DNA from: a virus
Strand: one strand, 5' to 3'
Length of the DNA: 39,493 bases
Virus record (IMG/VR): IMGVR_UViG_3300046723_000182
Location: 1-39,493 of that record
The notes below the pieces were generated by a model that saw only the letters and a program-made list of their open reading frames with translations, made no database searches and was not told the origin of the DNA. Shown in pieces: positions 6,574-12,047 of the stretch. The stretch's first letter is position 1. Each line of letters begins with the position of its first letter. The position numbers and the translations under genes were made by a program.

Positions 6574-6949
6574 GGTGCGGCTCCTTGTCGTTGAGTTGCT
6601 TCGCGAGCTTCTCGGCGAGCGCGAGGTTGTGCGTCGGGGTGTGCTCGGCCTCGACGCGCTCGCCGTTGACCCAGCGCACGGCGTTGTAGAGCAGCCCGCC
6701 AGCATCGGGGCGAGACACGTCGCTCGCGTACCACCGCTGGCTGTCGGCCTTGTCGGCCTCGTCGCGGATGCGCTTCGACTCCTCCCACTCCTTCGACTGC
6801 GCGCGCGTGCGCTTCTCGGCGCGGTGCGCGCTGGTGATGCGCTTCTCGGCGCGGCGCAGGATTCTCATCGCGCGGCGCACCTCGTAGAGCACGTCGTACG
6901 TGAGCCCGACGGGCTCGTCGAGCTTCTGCTGCAGGGTCTTCTTTGCCAT
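6566..6949 (-). CDS. Basic helical hypothetical protein (127 aa)
   Basis: Start 6949 is preferred because AGGAG lies 7 nt upstream; ATG 6955, overlapping the previous stop, is the alternative. The protein is rich in Arg, Glu and Ala helix (about 20-75, VRRAMRILRRAEKRITSAH onward). The C-terminal half contains NAVRWVNGERVEAEHTP and a helical end. No family is recognised. The long charged helix suggests a nucleic-acid or protein-binding role. Confidence 0.6.
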   Translation of the reverse strand: MAKKTLQQKLDEPVGLTYDVLYEVRRAMRILRRAEKRITSAHRAEKRTRAQSKEWEESKRIRDEADKADSQRWYASDVSRPDAGGLLYNAVRWVNGERVEAEHTPTHNLALAEKLAKQLNDKEPHHG

Positions 6950-6951
6950 GG

Positions 6952-7470
6952 TCATGCTCCTGTGACTTCAGTGATCGAGACGATGATGCCGGTCGTGCGG
7001 TGGACCCGGTCGGCTTCCGCCCGGGCGGCGGCGAGCGTGAAGCTGCCGACTCCCGACACGCGATAGAGCGGCTCGGGGACGTTGCTCCACGCGGCCTTCA
7101 CGCGGGTGCGCGCACCGTTGCGCTTCGCGGTCCAGTTGTAGACGACGCCGTCGCGCACCGCGAGGAAGTGGGTGTTGACCCGCAGCACGTAGCTGCCGGT
7201 GCGGTGCTCGCGGACGAACTTCGCGAGCGTCGGCCACCCGTCGAGGTGCGCGTTGAGGTTGACCGCGTGCAGCCTGAAGTTCTCGGCGGCGCGCTTCACG
7301 GTGTTGTTCGACGTCGCGCGCTTCGCGCGGCGACCATACGCCGCTAGCATCGCGTGGGCCCGCTCGTACGTGATGCCCGCCGCGATCCGCAGCGCCCGCA
7401 CCGCGCAGTCGCGCTGCTCGTGCTTGAACGCGACCGGCGTGATCGCGTACTCGATGGTAGCGACCCTCAT
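6952..7470 (-). CDS. Papain/C39-like cysteine protease-fold protein
   Basis: The 172-residue product starts MRVATIEYAITPVAF at an ATGA overlap. The arrangement QRDCAVRALRIAAGITYERAHAML (Cys22 on a helix) and, 75 residues on, SYVLRVNTHFLAVRDGVVYN (His101) is that of a phage family with a papain-like fold (Cys then His). The HFLAVRDGVVYN strand pair closely fits the usual His-x-x-AVxDG signature. It could process a phage or host protein early in infection. No signal peptide is present, so it would act in the cytoplasm. Confidence 0.65.
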   Translation of the reverse strand: MRVATIEYAITPVAFKHEQRDCAVRALRIAAGITYERAHAMLAAYGRRAKRATSNNTVKRAAENFRLHAVNLNAHLDGWPTLAKFVREHRTGSYVLRVNTHFLAVRDGVVYNWTAKRNGARTRVKAAWSNVPEPLYRVSGVGSFTLAAARAEADRVHRTTGIIVSITEVTGA

Positions 7471-7793
7471 GACGCCACCAGATTGTTGAGGCGGCAGAAC
7501 ACCGCCACGTAGCACTCGACCGGGTCGACCGCGCTCGCGATGAGCAGCGCGTCGTTCTGCGCCGAGGTGCGGGTGTACATCACGCGCGCCTGCTTGTGGG
7601 GCCGATTCTTGAAGCACTCGTGCATACTCGGCGACACGCTGTCGGCGACGCCCGGGATGATGCGGTCGATGTTGAGCCACCGCTGCTTCGTGCTCTTGAC
7701 CCCGGTGTTGTCCGGGTCGATGCCGCGCTCGATGCACGCCTGCCGCAGCGACTTCACGGGCTGGGCGACTTCCTGCTGAAGGGCGCGCCTCAT
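7467..7793 (-). CDS. Hypothetical protein (108 aa)
   Basis: This 108-residue protein starts MRRALQQEVAQPVKSLRQAC at an ATGA overlap with the first operon gene. It contains a mixed charged N-terminal half and a C-terminal helical half (NDALLIASAVDPVECYVAVF). No domain is recognised. It is the second gene of the leftward early operon. Confidence 0.6.
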   Translation of the reverse strand: MRRALQQEVAQPVKSLRQACIERGIDPDNTGVKSTKQRWLNIDRIIPGVADSVSPSMHECFKNRPHKQARVMYTRTSAQNDALLIASAVDPVECYVAVFCRLNNLVAS

Positions 7794-7990
7794 GACACCA
7801 CCAGCCCTTCGGCCTGAATGCCCGCGACGATGTCGGCGATGTAGCGGTGCTCGACTGCGTACGCGAAGCCGAAGCACTGCGCGTCGGCGGGCAGGTGCTC
7901 GTTCGCCCAAGCGCGCGCGGCGCTGCTGATCGGGCGCAGCAGGAAGATGCTGCCCTCGTTCTGCACTTCAAAATCGGGTTGCTCGTTCAT
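7790..7990 (-). CDS. Hypothetical protein, first gene of the leftward early operon
   Basis: Start 7990 (MNEQPDFEVQ) is chosen because ATGGAGAG lies just upstream and supplies the ribosome-binding site; ATG 8002 is in frame but has no site. The 66-residue protein contains GSIFLLRPISSAARAWANEHL and AYAVEHRYIADIVAGIQAEG, probably an alpha/beta fold. It resembles small proteins common in phages and mobile elements, but I cannot name a family. It is expressed from the minus promoter at 8035-8065. Confidence 0.65.
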   Translation of the reverse strand: MNEQPDFEVQNEGSIFLLRPISSAARAWANEHLPADAQCFGFAYAVEHRYIADIVAGIQAEGLVVS

Positions 7991-8034
7991 CGGACTCTCC
8001 ATGTAAGGGCGGGAACCACTCCCACCGCACGCGC

Positions 8035-8065
8035 ATCATAGCACAGATCATGTGCCCACGGTCAA
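8035..8065 (-). promoter_or_regulatory. Leftward early promoter
   Basis: On the minus strand TTGACC (8065-8060) and TATGAT (8040-8035) are 19 bp apart, with an extended -10 TG (tgtgcTATGAT). The dyad operator at 8041-8055 fills the spacer. It drives 7990 and the eight genes behind it. The core is nearly identical to the rightward promoter at 8129-8159. Confidence 0.75.
8041..8055. promoter_or_regulatory. Operator 1, GCACA-N5-TGTGC
   Basis: This is a perfect dyad with arms gcaca and tgtgc around gatca, lying between the -35 and -10 boxes of the leftward promoter. A protein bound here would exclude RNA polymerase. Three sites of this type occur within 113 bp. Confidence 0.7.
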
Positions 8066-8095
8066 GGAGAATAAAAAGCCTTATGAATCAAGGGG

Positions 8096-8110
8096 GCACA
8101 GGCTATGTGG
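8096..8110. promoter_or_regulatory. Operator 2, GCACA-N5-TGTGG
   Basis: The arms gcaca and tgtgg surround ggcta, one mismatch from the other two sites. It lies between the two divergent promoters, like the middle operator of a lambda-type array. Confidence 0.5.
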
Positions 8111-8128
8111 TTCACCCCATGAAAAGGT

Positions 8129-8159
8129 TTGACACGAGGCACATATCCTGTGCTATGAT
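8129..8159 (+). promoter_or_regulatory. Rightward early promoter
   Basis: TTGACA at 8129-8134 and TATGAT at 8154-8159 have a 19-bp spacer and an extended -10 (tgTGCTATGAT). It lies 32 bp before the start at 8191. Operator 3 fills the spacer. The strong consensus suggests high activity when not repressed. Confidence 0.8.
8139..8153. promoter_or_regulatory. Operator 3, GCACA-N5-TGTGC
   Basis: This is a perfect dyad with tatcc in the centre, located in the spacer of the rightward promoter exactly as operator 1 is in the leftward one. It suggests common control of both early operons by one repressor. Confidence 0.7.
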
Positions 8160-8176
8160 GCGTGTGTAGTCCAACC

Positions 8177-8190
8177 ACATGGAGATGAAG
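8177..8190 (+). promoter_or_regulatory. Ribosome-binding leader of the rightward early operon
   Basis: The 13-mer acatggagatgaa at 8177-8189 holds the GGAG that sets ATG 8191 as the start. It is identical to the entire loop of the terminator at 10714-10753 in plus-strand sense. The minus-strand transcript loop there is thus its exact complement. Confidence 0.65.
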
Positions 8191-8505
8191 ATGACCAACC
8201 AAGTCAACGCCGCCGATGTCGTCGCGGCATTCGAGCAGCAGAAGCAAGCCACCGAGGCGCTCCGCGTCGCGCTCGATGCGTTCGTCGCAGCCAACGCGGA
8301 GTACAAGATCGGCGACGTGATCCAAGCCGACGTGGGCAAAATGAGGTCGCACGCCTTCCGCGTGAACAAGATCGCGAGCAAGGTCGACCGCGACTGCGTC
8401 GTCGTTACCTACACCGGGATGCGCCTGAAGAAGGATGGCAGCGACCACGCCTCGGCGGGCGGTTACGGGTGGCAGTACATCAGGCTCGCGAAGGCGGCGT
8501 CATGA
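8191..8505 (+). CDS. Hypothetical protein, first gene of the rightward early operon
   Basis: The 104-residue protein starts MTNQVNAADVVAAFEQQKQA, chosen because GGAG lies 6 nt upstream; ATG 8179 and 8185 are in frame. It has a helical N-terminus (about 1-36), then a beta-rich part (YKIGDVIQADVGKMRSHAFRV and GYGWQYIRLA) like a small SH3-type barrel. No family is recognised. The stop overlaps the next start by ATGA. Confidence 0.65.
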   Translation: MTNQVNAADVVAAFEQQKQATEALRVALDAFVAANAEYKIGDVIQADVGKMRSHAFRVNKIASKVDRDCVVVTYTGMRLKKDGSDHASAGGYGWQYIRLAKAAS

Positions 8506-9005
8506 GCACCAGAGCAAACATCGTCGTGAGCATGGGCGACTCGCGCGTCTTCCTGTATCGGCACTGCGACGGCTACTTGGCCGAGACGGGCGCTGATCTA
8601 CTCGCGAAGCTCCGCGCCGCCGAGAGCGCGACGGACTTCCTGCGCGCGGTCTGCTCGGAGATGTACGAGAAGCAGTCCTACGAGCGCGCAGCGCGCCCGG
8701 TGTACGAGTTCACCAACATGCTGCACGGTGACATCGAGCACGTCTACTACATCTCGTTCCAAGCCGTGCGCTCGCGCGGTGGGCCGAAGGTGCGCCACGC
8801 TGCGCGCCCGAGCCTGCGTCACAGCCCCGACGTTCCGCAAATCGTCTGGACCAAGTACGGCGAAAAGGTGTCGCTCGCTGAATTCGCCGAGGCCGTGAAC
8901 CAAGACAGGAGCGAGTGCAACAAGCGCATCAAGCAGTTGAAGGCCGAGCAGCCCGCAGCGTACGCGGATTGCGACGAGTACGAGATGGTCGAGGTGGCAT
9001 CATGA
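8502..9005 (+). CDS. Conserved phage/plasmid protein of the MSTRANIV type
   Basis: The 167-residue product starts MSTRANIVVSMGDSRVFLYR at the ATGA overlap. The opening, with LYRHCDGYLAETGADLLAKL, is a pattern seen in many phage and plasmid proteins of unknown function. The C-terminal half contains a charged helix (DRSECNKRIKQLKAEQP). No catalytic motif is visible. Confidence 0.7.
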   Translation: MSTRANIVVSMGDSRVFLYRHCDGYLAETGADLLAKLRAAESATDFLRAVCSEMYEKQSYERAARPVYEFTNMLHGDIEHVYYISFQAVRSRGGPKVRHAARPSLRHSPDVPQIVWTKYGEKVSLAEFAEAVNQDRSECNKRIKQLKAEQPAAYADCDEYEMVEVAS

Positions 9006-9220
9006 GACAGACTCTCGACCTCGAAGTCGCAACACCCGAAGAAGTCATCCACGTCCTGCGCGCAGCCGCCGACAAGTTCCGCGAGTCGACGAGCGAACTG
9101 CAGAGCGCGTGGCAGGACCAGCAGGCGGGCAAGGTGTGGAGCGCCTACGCCGCGATCCTCGACCGGGCTGCGGCCTCGTGCGAGCGCGCCCGGCAGAAGC
9201 ACCTCGGGAGGTCGTCGTGA
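9002..9220 (+). CDS. Small helical hypothetical protein (72 aa)
   Basis: The protein starts MRQTLDLEVATPEEVIHVLR at an ATGA overlap. It appears mainly helical, with a second helix around AGKVWSAYAAILDRAAAS. The third gene of the rightward early operon, it has no recognised family. Confidence 0.65.
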   Translation: MRQTLDLEVATPEEVIHVLRAAADKFRESTSELQSAWQDQQAGKVWSAYAAILDRAAASCERARQKHLGRSS

Positions 9221-9474
9221 GAGCCAAGCCGATCCTCATCGACTGGACGAAGCTGCCGCCCAAGTTCACCAACGACAGCGCCGAGCGCGAGATTTTCAAG
9301 CCCGAGACAGACACGCACGCGACCGTGGCCCAACTGCGCTCGCTGCTGCTCGACGCCGAGTACTACACCGACGCGCTCGGCCCCGACCAGTGCCCGCCCG
9401 GATTGGTCGCGAGCGCACGCGCGACCGTCAAGGCATTGCGCCGGATGTTTGGCGAGAAGGAGGGTGATGCCTAG
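9217..9474 (+). CDS. Hypothetical protein (85 aa), GTG start
   Basis: The start is GTG 9217, overlapping the preceding TGA (GTGA), behind GGGAGG. The product reads VRAKPILIDWTKLPPKF, then a helical segment (THATVAQLRSLLLDAEYYTDAL) and a helical end. It is the last gene of the rightward early operon, 22 bp before the terminator. No family is recognised. Confidence 0.6.
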   Translation: MRAKPILIDWTKLPPKFTNDSAEREIFKPETDTHATVAQLRSLLLDAEYYTDALGPDQCPPGLVASARATVKALRRMFGEKEGDA

Positions 9475-9495
9475 CGCGATCGCGCCACCCACCTC

Positions 9496-9519
9496 GGGCC
9501 CTCACGGGCCCTTTTTTTT
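9496..9519 (+). terminator. Rho-independent terminator of the rightward early operon
   Basis: The stem gggccc/gggccc with a tcac loop is followed by eight Ts. The T tract doubles as the KKK codons at the end of the convergent gene 9502-9720. Confidence 0.85.
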
Positions 9520-9720
9520 GCGCTCGAAGATCGCGGTGAAGCTCAGTTCAGGCTCAACGTGCAACGCGAGCACCGCGTCGACGATGTTGACACCGGGCGG
9601 TGCATCAACCATCACCTCGAAGTGGCACTCGGGGTGCGCGATGTCGAAGTCGCGCAGGTGCTGCAGCCACTTCTGCGCGAGGTCTTCCGGCATCGTCGCG
9701 ATCGTGAAAACCTTGGTCAT
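9502..9720 (-). CDS. Hypothetical protein (72 aa)
   Basis: The 72-residue protein starts MTKVFTIATMPEDLAQKWLQ and contains HLRDFDIAHPECHFEVMVDA, a likely alpha/beta fold. Its C-terminus (FERKKKGP) is encoded by the opposing terminator. It overlaps the preceding Cys-rich gene by ATGA. No family is recognised. Confidence 0.6.
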   Translation of the reverse strand: MTKVFTIATMPEDLAQKWLQHLRDFDIAHPECHFEVMVDAPPGVNIVDAVLALHVEPELSFTAIFERKKKGP

Positions 9721-9995
9721 GACTTGGTCACCTTCTCGAAGGGGCCGTCGAGTTCCCGAAGAGTTTCATCGAGGACGTCGGCGTTGATCGTGTCTCCGGG
9801 CTCGGGGTTGAAGCACTGGGGGCAGACGAATTTGACCTTGCCGGGGTTGGCCGCGAAGATCGCTTGCGTACTCGGCGCGCTGCAGACGTGATGCCCGCAC
9901 AAGTAGCAGCGGTGCGAGAACACCGTGCCCGCCGCGACCTCCTCGGTGTCGAGCACGCGCACGGAGAGAATGATGGTCTGCTCGGTGTCGCTCAT
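9717..9995 (-). CDS. Small zinc-ribbon protein
   Basis: The 92-residue product starts MSDTEQTIILSVRVLDTEEV with GAGGAG upstream of 9995; an ATG at 10025 lies in frame. It has two CxxC pairs, CYLCGHH and VCPQCF, separated by about 25 residues, which should bind one zinc ion. A nucleic-acid or protein-binding role is likely, but the family is not known. Confidence 0.65.
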   Translation of the reverse strand: MSDTEQTIILSVRVLDTEEVAAGTVFSHRCYLCGHHVCSAPSTQAIFAANPGKVKFVCPQCFNPEPGDTINADVLDETLRELDGPFEKVTKS

Positions 9996-10498
9996 GTGAG
10001 ACTCCTCAACATGTCGGCGCGCCACAAGATCGCCAACTGCCGCGCGCCATCGTTAGTGTACTTCTTGATCGACCAGTGGCGGCGCACCTGCTTGCCCGGG
10101 CTCGGGTGGTACCACGCGACCCAGCAGGCCCCGTGCTTGTTCTTGTCGAGCGTGATGCCGGTGATGCCGCTCTTGTTGTTCGATCGCGGCTTGACGATGT
10201 AGGGCGCGAGGCGGCGCTTCGCGTTGCGTCGCTCGGGCTCATTGGTCGCATGGAAGACCTCGTCGCGGGCCGCGCGCGCTGCCAGTAGTGCCGCACGCTC
10301 GCTGCCGTGGCGCTTCACACTGAAGTACTGCTGCGGAGCACCGATCGAGCGCGGGAAGCGCAGCGCGAACCCGCGCGTGACGTCGAGCAGCTTGCCCCAA
10401 CCCCACACCTTGATGATGAAGTCGTCGCGCTCGGTGCGCCACGCCGGGTGACTGGGCAGGCGCAGCCACTTGCCCTTGTGCTTGCGCCTCTTCGTCAC
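9992..10498 (-). CDS. AP2-domain-like DNA-binding protein
   Basis: The 168-residue basic protein has a C-terminal AP2/ERF-type unit: SGITGITLDKNKHGACWVAW, then KQVRRHWSIKKYTNDGARQLA (about 109-160). The pattern is three beta strands followed by a helix. The middle part (APQQYFSVKRHGSERAALLA) resembles a second, degenerate copy. Phage AP2 proteins are often homing-endonuclease DNA-binding parts, but no HNH nuclease motif is visible here. It may therefore be a regulator or a nuclease remnant. It overlaps both neighbours. Confidence 0.7.
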   Translation of the reverse strand: MTKRRKHKGKWLRLPSHPAWRTERDDFIIKVWGWGKLLDVTRGFALRFPRSIGAPQQYFSVKRHGSERAALLAARAARDEVFHATNEPERRNAKRRLAPYIVKPRSNNKSGITGITLDKNKHGACWVAWYHPSPGKQVRRHWSIKKYTNDGARQLAILWRADMLRSLT

Positions 10499-10701
10499 GG
10501 TGCGAGCGGCCCGCTCGCCTCAATCTGATCGGCGACCTCGCGCAGGAGCTTGGGTAGACCGAGCACGATGGGCAGCGGTGCCTGCACCTCGAAGCCCTCG
10601 CCCTTGTCGCCCTCCATGATGATCAGCACCACGCCCTTCGCGTTCACGCGCTTCCTGACGTAGGTCGCGACTTCGTTGTAGCGCCCGGGTCCGAGACTCA
10701 T
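10495..10701 (-). CDS. Hypothetical protein (68 aa) directly behind the repressor terminator
   Basis: Start 10701 (MSLGPGRYNEVATYV) is preferred because GGGAGAG lies upstream; ATG 10713 is in frame but inside the site. The 68-residue protein has beta strands (GVVLIIMEGDKGEGFEV) and a C-terminal helix (LPKLLREVADQIEA). The start is only 12 bp from the T tract of the terminator, so this operon probably depends on read-through of the repressor transcript. I see no separate promoter. Confidence 0.6.
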   Translation of the reverse strand: MSLGPGRYNEVATYVRKRVNAKGVVLIIMEGDKGEGFEVQAPLPIVLGLPKLLREVADQIEASGPLAP

Positions 10702-10713
10702 CGACTCTCCCAT

Positions 10714-10753
10714 AAAAAAACAGCCCCGCGTACATGGAGATGAAACGCGGGGC
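10714..10753 (-). terminator. Repressor-transcript terminator with an anti-ribosome-binding-site loop
   Basis: The minus-strand stem gccccgcgt/acgcggggc (10753-10745, 10731-10723) is followed by TG and seven Ts. The 13-nt loop reads TTCATCTCCATGT in the transcript. This is the exact complement of the ribosome-binding leader at 8177-8189, and of 12 nt of the integrase leader at 381-392. It is a strong terminator and a candidate antisense element. Confidence 0.85.
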
Positions 10754-10811
10754 CGACCTCTCTTGCAGTGGTTAGTTGCAAGGTGGTTGAGGTGTGTAGA
10801 GTGTACAGTGG

Positions 10812-11408
10812 TTAGAAGTGTCGCGTCGCCGCGATCACACGACCTAGTACCTTGAAGGGTCCATCAATCTCTCGCCCGGGCTTCATCGTAGTGTAGAACT
10901 TGAAGCTGCCATCACCATCTGCGCGCGCGTACAGGAGGCGCACTCGGGTGCCGTTACGCACGAGGTGCAGCCCCTTCGTTTGCACCTTGATCATCGGCTC
11001 GATGAACACCACGTCGCCCTCGACGAACTCGGCCATCACCGTCTCGGTGTCACCATCGGCCACCACCGCGAAGACGTCAGTCGCACAGCCCGACACCGGG
11101 CAGATGCGGTAGTCGACCACCTTCGCGTCGAACGCCGCGAGCGAACGCAGCGGCACCTTGATCAGCGACACCGCAGGCGTGGTGCCCCCGTGCTTCTTGT
11201 CAAGGTCGTAGGGCTGCAGCTTCAGCCGCGCCTCGATGTCGCGCGCACTGCGCTCACCAATCCCACGGTGGCCCGAGAGAATCTGCCACATGTAGGTGTG
11301 CGAGGTCTTGAGCGCACGCCCCGCCAAGCTCGCGTTGTTCTCGAACATCTCCTCGACCAGCCGCTTGAGGTTCGTGCGCCGCAGCTTCTGTACCATCGTC
11401 GTCGACAT
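10812..11408 (-). CDS. Prophage repressor (HTH plus degenerate LexA/S24-like domain)
   Basis: The 198-residue protein starts MSTTMVQKLRRTNLKRLVEE. Residues 12-70 form a repressor-type HTH (ASLAGRALKTSHTYMWQILS, then GHRGIGERSARDIEARL). Residues about 110-198 follow the LexA/CI C-terminal barrel (DVFAVVADGDTETVMAEFVE, GDVVFIEP, RVRLLYARADG). The usual catalytic Ser of the GDSM box appears replaced (GDTE), and Arg sits where Lys is expected. Self-cleavage is therefore doubtful. It probably maintains lysogeny and may bind GCACA-N5-TGTGC. The start was chosen over 11444 because ACATGGAGG lies upstream. Confidence 0.85.
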   Translation of the reverse strand: MSTTMVQKLRRTNLKRLVEEMFENNASLAGRALKTSHTYMWQILSGHRGIGERSARDIEARLKLQPYDLDKKHGGTTPAVSLIKVPLRSLAAFDAKVVDYRICPVSGCATDVFAVVADGDTETVMAEFVEGDVVFIEPMIKVQTKGLHLVRNGTRVRLLYARADGDGSFKFYTTMKPGREIDGPFKVLGRVIAATRHF

Positions 11409-11445
11409 CCAGCAATTCCCTCCATGTTGAAAATCATCACGCACG

Positions 11446-11463
11446 GTTTCCGTGGCCGGAAAC
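11446..11463. promoter_or_regulatory. Dyad in the repressor leader
   Basis: The inverted repeat GTTTCCgtggccGGAAAC has perfect 6-bp arms and lies 38 bp upstream of the repressor start. It could be an operator for Cro or the repressor, or an mRNA hairpin in the leader. No T tract follows on either strand. Confidence 0.45.
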
Positions 11464-11510
11464 TACAACACCGTACGCTGGCGGGCAGTATATCTGAGTA
11501 TTGTTGCGTT

Positions 11511-11521
11511 TGTATAGCACA
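11511..11521 (-). promoter_or_regulatory. Candidate repressor promoter (extended -10)
   Basis: The minus strand reads TGTGCTATACA, matching the TGTGCTAT core of the two early promoters and of the promoter at 24474. No good -35 is seen. Another TATACT lies at 11492-11487. The leader would be about 95 nt and would contain the 11446 dyad. Confidence 0.35.
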
Positions 11522-11564
11522 TGCGATAGTACGCAGTAGTTACGTGGTACAGCACCCTCCCAAT

Positions 11565-11603
11565 GGCTCATGTTCCCCATGGTATGGCTCACGCTGGCTC
11601 ATG
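11565..11603 (+). repeat. Three phased GGCTCAYG repeats
   Basis: Copies at 11565-11572, 11586-11593 and 11596-11603 are spaced 21 and 10 bp, close to whole helical turns. They lie just upstream of the -35 of the Cro promoter. The placement fits activator or repressor binding sites on one face of the DNA. Confidence 0.5.
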
Positions 11604-11617
11604 GATGTAATTCCGGG

Positions 11618-11647
11618 TTGACTCGCTTTGCATGCAGGCGCTACGAT
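11618..11647 (+). promoter_or_regulatory. Rightward promoter of the Cro/replication operon
   Basis: TTGACT (11618-11623) and TACGAT (11642-11647) are separated by 18 bp, about 40 bp upstream of the Cro-like start. It drives the main rightward transcription. Confidence 0.65.
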
Positions 11648-11687
11648 TCTCGGCTGCCACCTGCTCACACCGCCAGAGGAGCCGCCC

Positions 11688-12038
11688 ATGTCCAAGTCCC
11701 CGCACACGCGCCGCCCACCCAAGCGCCACACGCACGACGGGGCCAAGCGCGCACCTCGGGGCAAGCCACCGCGACGCGTGCGATCGCTGCAGCGGTTCTT
11801 GAAGGCCTACGGCCCCGGGAGCGAGGGCGCGAGGCTACGTCACGCCTTCGCCAAGCGCATGGACACGAGCCTGCCCTACCTCATCGCCCTCGCGTGGGGC
11901 TACCGCATCGCCAGCGTGGGCATGGCAGTGAAGATCGAGGGCGCAACGCATGGGCTCGTAACGCGCGAAGACCTCCGACCCGAGGAGGACTGGGCCGCGC
12001 TCGCGCCACGAGGTGAACTGCAGCACGCCGCAGCGTAG
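11688..12038 (+). CDS. Cro/YdaS-like regulator
   Basis: The 116-residue protein starts MSKSPHTRRPPKRHTHDGAK behind GGAG. After a basic, Pro-rich arm (1-35) comes a Cro/YdaS-type HTH: LRHAFAKRMDTSLPYLIALA, then MAVKIEGATHGLVTREDLRP (about 53-102). The VTREDLRP ending is characteristic of this group. It is divergent from the repressor, the usual position of cro, and would help switch to lytic growth. Confidence 0.8.
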   Translation: MSKSPHTRRPPKRHTHDGAKRAPRGKPPRRVRSLQRFLKAYGPGSEGARLRHAFAKRMDTSLPYLIALAWGYRIASVGMAVKIEGATHGLVTREDLRPEEDWAALAPRGELQHAAA

Positions 12039-12047
12039 GGGGACACC

